48,856 nt of DNA from an uncultured Bacteroidales bacterium. Its GTDB lineage: Bacteria > Bacteroidota > Bacteroidia > Bacteroidales > UBA3824. A program made the translations under genes and the position numbers. Positions within the stretch are counted from its first letter, which is position 1. Every line of letters starts with the position of its first letter. Under the pieces are notes generated by a model. It had not been told where the DNA came from and did not search any database. It worked only from the letters and a program-made list of their open reading frames with translations. Positions 33,246-40,908 of this stretch are shown here, piece after piece. The stretch is from assembly GCA_905234655.1 (NCBI GenBank), contig CAJOJG010000018.1:1-48856 (forward strand). Direction: 5' to 3'.

Positions 33246-34316
33246 ATGGAAATTTTTTCTAAAAGAAATATTGATGCCGCGAAAGCCGACATCGAGGCTG
33301 CTAAGAAAGTCGTCATCACCGCCCACCTCAACCCTGACGGCGATGCGCTCGGCTCTTCTTTGGCTCTATATAACTACCTGAAGACCACCAAGGAGGAATG
33401 TCACGTCATACTGCCCAACAACATCCCCGACACCTTCAAATGGATGCCCGGATGCTCCGAAATCCTGATTTGGGACAACGAGAACGCGCAGAAGCTCCTC
33501 GCCGAGGCGGACATGATTTTCCTGCTGGACTTTAACAACGCCTCGCGCGTCGACAAGATGCAGAAGGCTCTCGAAGAGTCCTCGGCGGTCAAGATCATGA
33601 TCGACCACCACCCCAACCCGCAGGAAGGACTTTGCAAACATGTATTCTCCGACCACGAAGCCGCCGCCGCGTGCGAGTTGCTGTACATCTTCTGCAAGGA
33701 ATGTGGCTTTAAGCTAAGCATCGACTCGGCGCGTTGCCTGTACACCGGGCTTGTGACAGACACGGGATGTTTCCAGTTCAACTGCACCACAAAGCGCACA
33801 TTCCGCGTCGCTGGCGAACTCGCGGCGTTCAACTTCGACCGCTCGGAAATCATACACCACATCTACGACAGCTACTCCGAAGGCCGCATGAGGCTCATGG
33901 GATATGTCCTGACCCAAAAAATGGTGGTGTTCCCGCAGTACCACACTGCGTACATATCGCTCACAAAAGCCGAAGCCGACCAGTTCGGATACCAAGTAGG
34001 CGACACAGAGGGTTTTGTGAACCTGCCGCTGTGCATCGGCAACATCCAGTTCTCGGCATTCTTCATGGAACGCGACGGACTTATCAGATGCTCCTTCCGC
34101 AGCAAGGGCAACTTCAAGGTCAACACCATCGCCGAACACTACTTCAACGGCGGCGGCCACGACAACGCAGCCGGCGGTAAGAGCTACAAGCCGCTTAACG
34201 AGATTGTAGACCGGTTCGTCAGCCTCCTGCCAAAAGTCACACTGCCGCTATGCCGCAGGCGACCAAGAATGAGAAAGAGAATAAACGAAAACCCATCCCA
34301 AAAATTAAAAGAATGA
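33246..34316 (+). CDS. nrnA: DHH/DHHA1 phosphoesterase NrnA (oligoribonuclease / pAp phosphatase)
   Basis: 356 aa. DHH metal ligands: TAHLNPDGDALGS (His27, Asp31, Asp33), FLLDFN (Asp95) and IDHHPNP (Asp120-His122). Then TGLVTDTGCF. The DHHA1 domain contains NGGGHDNAAGG (GGGH 302-305). The family degrades short RNAs and 3'-phosphoadenosine 5'-phosphate in the cytoplasm. After the DHHA1 end (FVSLLPKV) there is an Arg/Lys-rich tail (LCRRRPRMRKRINENP) that is probably not conserved. No operon partner. Confidence 0.9.
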   Translation: MEIFSKRNIDAAKADIEAAKKVVITAHLNPDGDALGSSLALYNYLKTTKEECHVILPNNIPDTFKWMPGCSEILIWDNENAQKLLAEADMIFLLDFNNASRVDKMQKALEESSAVKIMIDHHPNPQEGLCKHVFSDHEAAAACELLYIFCKECGFKLSIDSARCLYTGLVTDTGCFQFNCTTKRTFRVAGELAAFNFDRSEIIHHIYDSYSEGRMRLMGYVLTQKMVVFPQYHTAYISLTKAEADQFGYQVGDTEGFVNLPLCIGNIQFSAFFMERDGLIRCSFRSKGNFKVNTIAEHYFNGGGHDNAAGGKSYKPLNEIVDRFVSLLPKVTLPLCRRRPRMRKRINENPSQKLKE

Positions 34317-34355
34317 TAAAAGTCCTTTTAATTCTTGTCCGGACAAAATTAGACC

Positions 34356-34423
34356 GAATTAAGCGAATTATATTCTTAAAGTAATTCGCCTTAATTCGTT
34401 ATAATCCGCTTTAATTTTTGTTA
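34356..34423. repeat. AT-rich inverted-repeat element related to 20626-20690
   Basis: GAATTAAGCGAATTA (34356-34370) is inverse of 34382-34397 with a one-base gap, and the element ends CTTTAATTTTTGTTA as does the copy at 20626-20690. It lies in the nrnA-FKBP gap. A GGCCGCC/GGCGGTC hairpin follows at 34433-34450 without a T-run. Confidence 0.45.
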
Positions 34424-34465
34424 AAAGAAAAAGGCCGCCGCAAGGCGGTCATACACGTAGATAAA

Positions 34466-34987
34466 ATGAAGACACACACCTTAATTATTATATTGACGAT
34501 GATATTGGCGGTGGGCTGCGGCTCAAAGGTCAAGCGCGACGACCAGAGCAAGACGGAATACTCCATCTTCAACGACAACCTCATCACCGCCAACAAATAC
34601 CTCGTCAAGGAGGACGCCGAGCGCACCGCCCAATACATCAAGCGCAGGAACTGGGACATGACCGACGGCGAAGGCGGAATAAAATACATGGTATGTGACA
34701 GAGGCACAGGCGACAGCATCGCCGCCGCGCCCAAAATCCTCATGGAATACCGCGTCGAACTGCTCGACGGCACTGTATGCTACGACAGCCGCGCCGACGG
34801 AAAGAAAGAACTCACCATCGGCTCGAGCGAAATGGAACCCGGAATGACGCGCACATTCCGGCGGCTATGCCACGGCGACAGCGCAATCCTAATCCTGCCC
34901 CCACACTACGCAAAAGGGCTCATCGGGGACATGGACAAGATACCGCCACACTCCGTCGTCGTGTACTTCGTGAGAATAGACAAATGA
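34466..34987 (+). CDS. FKBP-type peptidyl-prolyl isomerase lipoprotein (GldI-like)
   Basis: 173 aa from ATG 34466 (MKTHTLIIILTMILAVGCGS). Lipobox AVGC (Cys18). The C-terminal FKBP domain: ILMEYRVELLDGTVCYDS, IGSSEMEPGMTRTFRRLCHGDSAILILPPHYAKG...IPPHSVVVYFVRI. FKBPs catalyse proline isomerisation and assist periplasmic folding. The lipoprotein form resembles GldI-type isomerases of Bacteroidetes. The adjacent envelope genes fit this role, though gliding itself is not implied. Confidence 0.82.
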   Translation: MKTHTLIIILTMILAVGCGSKVKRDDQSKTEYSIFNDNLITANKYLVKEDAERTAQYIKRRNWDMTDGEGGIKYMVCDRGTGDSIAAAPKILMEYRVELLDGTVCYDSRADGKKELTIGSSEMEPGMTRTFRRLCHGDSAILILPPHYAKGLIGDMDKIPPHSVVVYFVRIDK

Positions 34988-35083
34988 CACGGAGCCCCGC
35001 TGCTTAATATTAACTTAACACTCAACACCCAAAACGTAACATTTTCTAAACATAAGCAACATAATCCAATTGATAAACCTTTG

Positions 35084-35091
35084 TAAATTTG
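35084..35091 (+). promoter_or_regulatory. -7 box for the lipoprotein-lipoprotein-OmpA operon
   Basis: TAAATTTG, 45 nt before the ATG at 35136. The only convincing box before the terminator at 38882, supporting a three-gene operon. Confidence 0.5.
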
Positions 35092-35135
35092 CAAAATATA
35101 AAACATCCAAAAAATTGTAAAAAAAATTGTAAAAA

Positions 35136-35651
35136 ATGAAAAATATTAGCATAATAGTTGCAACCATCTTCGCAGCACTCGCCGCTGTTACCTCATGCGA
35201 ATCCCAATCGGCGTACCAGACACAGCTCGACTCGGCAAGGTCGGCGATTAACCACGACGACTACATCGCCGCATTCGCACAGATTGACGAAATATTCAAC
35301 GGCGCACAGTTGTCCGCCAACGACGCGATTTCGGGCCTACAGTTGAGCCTGACGGCATACAAGCTCAGCGTCCACTCCCAAGGACAGAACAAGGACTTGA
35401 CGACTAACATCGACAGATGCAAAAAAATCGCCGAATACCTCCAAAAGGCAAAACTATTCCCGCAGGAGGAAGTCGCACAAGCCAACAAAGTGGTTAAGGA
35501 TGCCAACAACGGCACGGACATCATCGACAGCACGGAAAAACTCGTTGCGTCACTCCCCGAGCTCGAAGCCGAGCTCAGCGAGACGCTCCGAAAGGCGGCT
35601 GTTAACGAACCCAACACCGCCGCGACAGAAATTCCAAGCAAAACAAACTGA
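35136..35651 (+). CDS. Lipoprotein of unknown function, helical
   Basis: 171 aa. Lipobox VTSC (Cys21). The mature part is predicted largely alpha-helical with TPR-like spacing (SARSAINHDDYIAAFAQIDEIF...ISGLQLSLTAYKLS) and an Ala/Glu-rich end. Not recognised. First gene of an operon with a second lipoprotein (35-nt gap) and the DUF5723/OmpA protein, so probably an outer-membrane accessory. Confidence 0.7.
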   Translation: MKNISIIVATIFAALAAVTSCESQSAYQTQLDSARSAINHDDYIAAFAQIDEIFNGAQLSANDAISGLQLSLTAYKLSVHSQGQNKDLTTNIDRCKKIAEYLQKAKLFPQEEVAQANKVVKDANNGTDIIDSTEKLVASLPELEAELSETLRKAAVNEPNTAATEIPSKTN

Positions 35652-35686
35652 TTTTTTTTATCAACCATAAAATACAAACCGTAAAA

Positions 35687-36478
35687 ATGAGAAGAATACT
35701 AACAACACCAATCGCGGCCACGGCTCTCATCGCCGCCGCACTATTCTCGTCATGCTCAAAGGAGGAGTACGACCTCGAAAACGTTGGCGACGAAATAGAG
35801 TTCAGCACCTCCCTCGGCGCGCCAATCGCCAACATCAACGCCAAACTCTCTGACCTGTTCGACTTGACCGGCATGACAGGTACGTTCAAAGTATCGGACA
35901 CTCAGGCCCAAACGATAATGGAAACACTGGGAAACAAACCCCAATACCTCAAGGGCAATCCTGGCAACTACACCATCGACTTGTCACAGTTCGACGGCGA
36001 TGCCCTAAAAGAACTAAATAAACTTGACATCGATGAAGTTCTCAAAAATCAAGAAAATGAAGCCCCGGTAACGACGGACTTCATCGAAATCAAGGACATG
36101 GACGACCTTTTCGGTTCAGGAAACCCGATAAACGAAATCGAGGATTTCACGATTGACGTTGATGTCACGAACGAGACCCCATTCAACTTCTCCCTCAAAA
36201 TCCAGTTCGCCACCGGAGATGAAGACTTTTACCTTCCCATCACCGACATCACCCCCGACGACAAATCTGAAATAGAAATCGAGGCGAAAGACGGACTCCA
36301 GCAAAAGTCCCTCGTATACACCCATATTTCCGCCGACAAGCTCAAGACCGCGACCGGCATAATGGTGACATACTCATTCGGAGCCGACCAGACCAACCTC
36401 ACCATCACGCATGACCAAACATTCACAATCAAACTCAAGACATTCGTCAGCGCGACAGTGGACTTCACTAAATTCTAA
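35687..36478 (+). CDS. Lipoprotein of unknown function, beta-rich
   Basis: 263 aa. Lipobox FSSC (Cys23). The mature protein alternates short beta-like stretches with acidic loops (IEFSTSLGAPIANINAKLSDLF; IEDFTIDVDVTNETPFNFSLKIQF), suggesting tandem beta-sandwich domains. Family not recognised. Ends 18 nt before the OmpA-family gene; the pairing suggests a soluble or surface subunit for that barrel. Confidence 0.7.
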   Translation: MRRILTTPIAATALIAAALFSSCSKEEYDLENVGDEIEFSTSLGAPIANINAKLSDLFDLTGMTGTFKVSDTQAQTIMETLGNKPQYLKGNPGNYTIDLSQFDGDALKELNKLDIDEVLKNQENEAPVTTDFIEIKDMDDLFGSGNPINEIEDFTIDVDVTNETPFNFSLKIQFATGDEDFYLPITDITPDDKSEIEIEAKDGLQQKSLVYTHISADKLKTATGIMVTYSFGADQTNLTITHDQTFTIKLKTFVSATVDFTKF

Positions 36479-36496
36479 CAAAAAGGACTACACAAC

Positions 36497-38830
36497 ATGA
36501 AAAAAATAGCAAACATAGCCACAGCAATCGCATTTGCGGCGCTCGCCGGTTCTGCCACCGCGCAGATCTCGAACACTGTGTACTTCGACAAATACAACTA
36601 CCGCCAGCACCTCTTGAACCCTTCATTCATGCCAGACCAAAGATTCTACATCGGACTTGGCACAGTGGCGGCTGACTTTGGAAATAACAGCATCAAATTC
36701 AACGACATATTCAAAAACGTCGGTTCAGGTAACGACAAGCGCACTGTCATCTTCCTCGACAAGGCACTTGGCGATGCCGGACGAAAAGACTTCCTCGACG
36801 CAATCGACGGCAATCTCCAACTCTTCGCCACCTCATACGTCGACATTCTCGACTTCGGATTCTTCGCCGGAAAAAACACATTCGTCGGAGTCTCCGTCGG
36901 TGCAAAAGTCGGAACAAACCTCTTCATTCCCAAATCTTTCTTCGAAATATTCCTCGAAGGCATGGACAAGGAGAAGGGCATCACCCTCGATGCCGGTGAC
37001 ATATCCGCCGACGTATACGCATACGCCGAGGCTGGTTTGACACTCGCCCACCGCTTTAACGAAAAACTCACAATAGGCGTAACCGGCAAATTCCTCCAAG
37101 GCATTACAAGCTTCAAGACCGACTTCAGCGACCTGACCGCCACTGGCAGCATGGATCAGTGGGTGCTTAAAGGCAACGGCGAAGTAATGGGCTCATACCC
37201 GGGACTTGTCGTCTACAACGACCCGACAGACGAAAACAAACTCGATGCCAAGTACAAAAAAGGAGACGACGACATAAAATACAGCGACTTCTCCGGCAAC
37301 AAAGGTTTCGCATTCGACATCGGCGCATCATACAAATTCTTCAACAAGCTCACAGTCTCCGCAAGCATCCTCGACCTCGGATACATCAACTTCAAGGACA
37401 ACGTAGGACGCGCTACAATGGACGAAGACTTCGTATACGACGGCGCAGACTACGATATTAACCAAGATGAAACCGACCACAAAGACAACCCTGACTTCAA
37501 GGCCATCGGCGACGAGTTCAAAAGCGCCTTCAAGGCTGGCTCGACTGACGCCTTCAAACAAAAACTCCCGGTGAAGATATACGCCGGAGCATCATACGAC
37601 CTCCTGAAAATCATCAGCGTCGGCGTACTCTCAAGAACCGCCTTCCAGTACGGCAAAACATTCGAAGAAATATCGCTCTCCGCCAATCTCCACCCGCTTC
37701 GTATGCTCTCCATTAACGGCACATACTCGCTCATGAACGGCGAATGGGGCGCGCTCGGACTTGGCGCAAACCTCAAGCTCGGCTTCCTGAACATCTTCGC
37801 CGCAATGGACAATGTACCGCTCCACTACGCCAAACTCAAGGGCGACAATAACGTCATGTTCCCCGAAAGGCTCAAGAACGCACGTGTCAATGTCGGCCTC
37901 GGCCTTGTATTCGGCTCCCACGAAAGGAAAGCGAAGAAAGACAAGAAGAAGAAAGAAGGCGCGGACATCGAACTCGTAGACGTTTCAGGCCAGAACACCG
38001 GCGGAATCGAACCCGACTTCTTCGACGCGGACGGCGACGGAGTCGAGGACGCTAACGACAAATGCCCCGACACAGCACCTGGCGCGACAGTGGACGACGA
38101 AGGTTGCCCGCTCGACAGCGACTACGACGGCGTGCCGGACTACCTCGACAAATGCCCCAACACGCCACGCGGAGCAACCGTGGACGACCAGGGATGCCCG
38201 CTCGACAGCGACGGCGACGGCGTTTTCGACGACAAGGACAAATGCCCCAACACTCCCGCAGGTGTCCAAGTCGACAAGAACGGCTGCCCGTTCGACACTG
38301 ACGAGGACGGCGTGCCGGACTACCTCGACAAATGCGACAACACTCCCGCAGGCACAACCGTAGACCCCACTGGTTGTATCCTCGACACAGACGGCGACGG
38401 TGTGCCGGACGACGACGACCAGTGTCCGCAAGTTGCCGGCCCGGAATCCAACCACGGTTGCCCGGTTGTAAAACAGGAAGTTAAACAACTCTTCAAGAAA
38501 GCCCTCAACGGCATCGAGTTTGAAACTGGAAAATCGACCATCGTAAGCACGTCGTACAACATACTCGACGACATCGCTAAGACAATGCTCGAAAACAAGG
38601 AATACAAACTCTACATAAAGGGACACACCGACAACGACGGCGACAAGGCGAAGAACCTCCAGCTCTCCAAAGACCGCGCCAACGAAGTAATGAAATACCT
38701 CGTCAACAAAGGCGTTCCGGCATCGAGAATGCACAGCGACGGCTTCGGCGACACAAGGCCTGTCGTTCCGAACACCACAAAGGCCAACAAAGCCAAAAAC
38801 CGCCGCGTAGAGTTCGAAATCGAGTTCTAA
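36497..38830 (+). CDS. DUF5723-type beta-barrel / TSP3 repeats / OmpA protein
   Basis: 777 aa. Signal peptide (AALAGSATAQ). Residues about 24-490 are a beta-rich outer-membrane domain (TVYFDKYNYRQHLLNPSFMPDQRFYIGLG...) of DUF5723/PorP-like style. About 510-655 carries five thrombospondin type 3 calcium repeats (DADGDGVEDANDKCPD..., DSDYDGVPDYLDKCPN..., DTDGDGVPDDDDQCPQ). The end is an OmpA/MotB domain (LYIKGHTDNDGDKAKNLQLSKDRANEVMKYL...NRRVEFEIEF) that binds peptidoglycan. It probably links the outer membrane to the cell wall and may work with the T9SS type B protein downstream, since PorP/SprF-like barrels often neighbour such proteins. Confidence 0.87.
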   Translation: MKKIANIATAIAFAALAGSATAQISNTVYFDKYNYRQHLLNPSFMPDQRFYIGLGTVAADFGNNSIKFNDIFKNVGSGNDKRTVIFLDKALGDAGRKDFLDAIDGNLQLFATSYVDILDFGFFAGKNTFVGVSVGAKVGTNLFIPKSFFEIFLEGMDKEKGITLDAGDISADVYAYAEAGLTLAHRFNEKLTIGVTGKFLQGITSFKTDFSDLTATGSMDQWVLKGNGEVMGSYPGLVVYNDPTDENKLDAKYKKGDDDIKYSDFSGNKGFAFDIGASYKFFNKLTVSASILDLGYINFKDNVGRATMDEDFVYDGADYDINQDETDHKDNPDFKAIGDEFKSAFKAGSTDAFKQKLPVKIYAGASYDLLKIISVGVLSRTAFQYGKTFEEISLSANLHPLRMLSINGTYSLMNGEWGALGLGANLKLGFLNIFAAMDNVPLHYAKLKGDNNVMFPERLKNARVNVGLGLVFGSHERKAKKDKKKKEGADIELVDVSGQNTGGIEPDFFDADGDGVEDANDKCPDTAPGATVDDEGCPLDSDYDGVPDYLDKCPNTPRGATVDDQGCPLDSDGDGVFDDKDKCPNTPAGVQVDKNGCPFDTDEDGVPDYLDKCDNTPAGTTVDPTGCILDTDGDGVPDDDDQCPQVAGPESNHGCPVVKQEVKQLFKKALNGIEFETGKSTIVSTSYNILDDIAKTMLENKEYKLYIKGHTDNDGDKAKNLQLSKDRANEVMKYLVNKGVPASRMHSDGFGDTRPVVPNTTKANKAKNRRVEFEIEF

Positions 38831-38881
38831 CGCACCACCTCACACCGACATTCATGTCAATGTGAGAAAGTGAAATAGTAA

Positions 38882-38929
38882 AAAACGGATTCCAGCCACG
38901 GAAAATAAAACCGCACTGGAATCCGTTTT
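38882..38929 (+). terminator. Terminator of the OmpA operon
   Basis: AAAACGGATTCCAG (38882-38895) pairs perfectly with 38916-38929, 20-nt loop, followed by ACTTTTAT. Only 24 nt before the next ATG. Confidence 0.8.
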
Positions 38930-38953
38930 ACTTTTATAACAAACTCAAGAAAC

Positions 38954-40438
38954 ATGAAACTGACACTGACCATCGCGTTGATAATGACCGCCATCGCCGC
39001 CACGGCTCAAGACGAAATCGAAATTCCCACATTGACCTCCATAGAAGTCAACGAAGAAGGCATACCCGTCCTCCATTGGACAATGCAAAATCCCGACCTC
39101 GTGGACGGCTACATCATAAAAAGGCTCATCGTCGACGGCCAAGGCGTAATACCCGGCACATACAACAATGTCGCCATCATCGACGACAACAACACCTTCA
39201 CATACACCGACCGCTCCGGCGAGTATGGCACATACGCAATGACAAACATCCGCCAAGAATACTACCGCCTTGCCGCGTACAAGACTGACCACGACGGAAA
39301 AATCCACTACAGCCTCATGTCCGAGCCGACAGCGACAATGACCGCCCAAGGTTCATACAATCCATGCGACCACAAATACTCACTGCAATACTCATCAATC
39401 GAAAACGCCGACCACTACACACTTCACCTAATAGAACCTGAACGTGCCAAATACCAAGACACAAAAGACACCACGACATCAATAGACTTCCAGACATACC
39501 ACCAGTCGCGCACCTTCCAAATCGAATGTACCACCACAAACGGCATACACACATACTCGCCACAAATCACCATAGAAGCCACACAGCCCACGCCTCCCGA
39601 AACCGTCGCCATCGACCTTATAACCACGGACGACCAAAACCAAATCCAACTGACACTCACCGCCACCCCAACCCAGCACAGCAGCGAAGCCCAACTCCTG
39701 CGCCACGACATCGCCACTGGCGCAGACTCCACGCTCATTCTCCCCTCTACGGCCATGACCGCCGAGACTATCACAGACAATTACGCCGACCCTACGACAC
39801 GCTACTCGTATATCCTGACAATCACCGACCAATGCGGACAGCCACTCGCACAATCCGACACCGCGCATAACATCGTCGCCACCGCCACGCCCGATGCCCA
39901 AACCTCTAACATAATTGCGTGGAACCCGCCCACAAACTCCACAACGCCAAACCACACGACCCAAATCGCACGGAAAATAGACGACGGCGACTGGCAGGAC
40001 ATCACCCAAGTCAGCGGCTTTTATGACGACTACCAAGACATGCTCGCAAACATTATCGCCGACGAAAACCTCTACGAAGGCCGCTTCTATTACCGAATAG
40101 CCATAACCACGCCCGACGGCAAGACCATGCGCTCCAACACCGCCTGTCTACAGCGCGACCCAATAATCTACATTCCCAACGCCCTCAACCCCAACAGCGA
40201 CCGCCAGGACAACCGCACATTCCGTCCACGCGCCGACTTCCTACTCGACTACCACATGACCATATACGACAAACGCGGCGCGCTCATCTTCCAGTCCGAC
40301 GACCTTAACACCGGCTGGGACGGCTACGACCGCTCCTCAAAACTCTGCCACCGCGACACATACGTCTACCACATAACCTACAAGACCTCCTCCGGCAAGC
40401 AAATCTCCAAATCCGGCATGGTAAACCTACTTTACTGA
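38954..40438 (+). CDS. Secreted protein with type IX type B (CHU_C / gliding-motility-associated) C-terminal domain
   Basis: 494 aa. Signal peptide (TAIAATAQ). The body consists of repeated fibronectin/Ig-like beta-sandwiches, Thr-rich. The last 90 residues follow the gliding-motility-associated C-terminal pattern: YIPNALNPNSDRQDNRTFRP, IYDKRGALIFQS, GWDGYDRSS, DTYVYHITY, and KSGMVNLLY. Such type B sorting domains direct export across the outer membrane by the type IX system and remain associated with a PorP/SprF-like partner. The DUF5723/OmpA gene directly upstream is the natural candidate partner. Confidence 0.87.
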   Translation: MKLTLTIALIMTAIAATAQDEIEIPTLTSIEVNEEGIPVLHWTMQNPDLVDGYIIKRLIVDGQGVIPGTYNNVAIIDDNNTFTYTDRSGEYGTYAMTNIRQEYYRLAAYKTDHDGKIHYSLMSEPTATMTAQGSYNPCDHKYSLQYSSIENADHYTLHLIEPERAKYQDTKDTTTSIDFQTYHQSRTFQIECTTTNGIHTYSPQITIEATQPTPPETVAIDLITTDDQNQIQLTLTATPTQHSSEAQLLRHDIATGADSTLILPSTAMTAETITDNYADPTTRYSYILTITDQCGQPLAQSDTAHNIVATATPDAQTSNIIAWNPPTNSTTPNHTTQIARKIDDGDWQDITQVSGFYDDYQDMLANIIADENLYEGRFYYRIAITTPDGKTMRSNTACLQRDPIIYIPNALNPNSDRQDNRTFRPRADFLLDYHMTIYDKRGALIFQSDDLNTGWDGYDRSSKLCHRDTYVYHITYKTSSGKQISKSGMVNLLY

Positions 40439-40443
40439 CATTT

Positions 40444-40503
40444 GTTGATTTTTGATTTTTGATTTTTTGATTTATGATTTATGATTTGTAGATTATTTGA
40501 TTT
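40444..40503. repeat. GATTTTTGATT tandem units
   Basis: Degenerate units (GTTGATTTTTGATTTTTGAT) fill 40444-40503, reverse complement in style to the tract at 7791-7852. The rest of the 225-bp gap (40504-40610) shows no gene. Confidence 0.5.
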
Positions 40504-40610
40504 GTAAGATTTGAAAAGATTTGAAAGATTTCCCGCAAGCGGCTCCACATACACCGCGAAGCGGTACAACAGCAGTGTGATAATTTTTTTCAAAAAAACT
40601 TGCACAAAAA

Positions 40611-40642
40611 TTTGGAGGTTTCAAAAAACATACATACCTTTG
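40611..40642 (+). promoter_or_regulatory. Promoter of tRNA-Leu
   Basis: TTTG (40611-40614), 20 nt, TACCTTTG (40635-40642). Ideal Bacteroidetes spacing; predicted start about 15 nt before the tRNA. Confidence 0.75.
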
Positions 40643-40663
40643 CACCGTCAAAACAAAAGACAC

Positions 40664-40749
40664 GCGCTGGTGGCGGAACTGGTAGACGCGTATGTTTGAG
40701 GGGCATATCCGAGTTTTATTGGGTGCAGGTTCAAGTCCTGTCCGGCGCA
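40664..40749 (+). tRNA. tRNA-Leu (anticodon GAG)
   Basis: 86 nt with the long variable arm of class II tRNAs. Acceptor stem GCGCTGG pairs with CCGGCGC (40742-40748), discriminator A. Anticodon stem TATGT/GCATA with loop TTGAGGG, giving anticodon GAG, which reads CUC/CUU. T arm GCAGG-TTCAAGT-CCTGT. CCA is not encoded. Confidence 0.92.
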
Positions 40750-40762
40750 CACCTCAAAAACG

Positions 40763-40800
40763 AATCCTTGAAAGTCAAAAAGATTTTCAAGGATTTTTTT
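40763..40800 (+). terminator. Terminator after tRNA-Leu
   Basis: AATCCTTGAAA (40763-40773) pairs with TTTCAAGGATT (40785-40795), followed by a run of T. Confidence 0.85.
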
Positions 40801-40847
40801 ATGCAAAAAACATAAGATTTCTTATCCGTTTTTCAGAAAAATAGACT

Positions 40848-40855
40848 TATCTTTG
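40848..40855 (+). promoter_or_regulatory. -7 box for the pseudo-caspase/papain pair
   Basis: TATCTTTG, 54 nt before the ATG at 40909. Confidence 0.5.
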
Positions 40856-40908
40856 TCAACGAAATAAAAACAATCAATCACAAACCACATAATAACCAAT
40901 TGCCAAAT

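Noticed and set aside
34433..34450. GGCCGCC/GGCGGTC hairpin as an intrinsic terminator
   Set aside because: No T-run on the plus-strand side; left as part of the intergenic structure.
36497..38830. TSP3 repeat DNA (38020-38460) as a DNA-level tandem repeat or CRISPR-like array
   Set aside because: The periodicity is explained by protein repeats in an open frame and the units vary in length.
40664..40749. tRNA-Leu as integration site of an island to its right
   Set aside because: No repeat of the tRNA 3' end was found downstream and no integrase gene is present.
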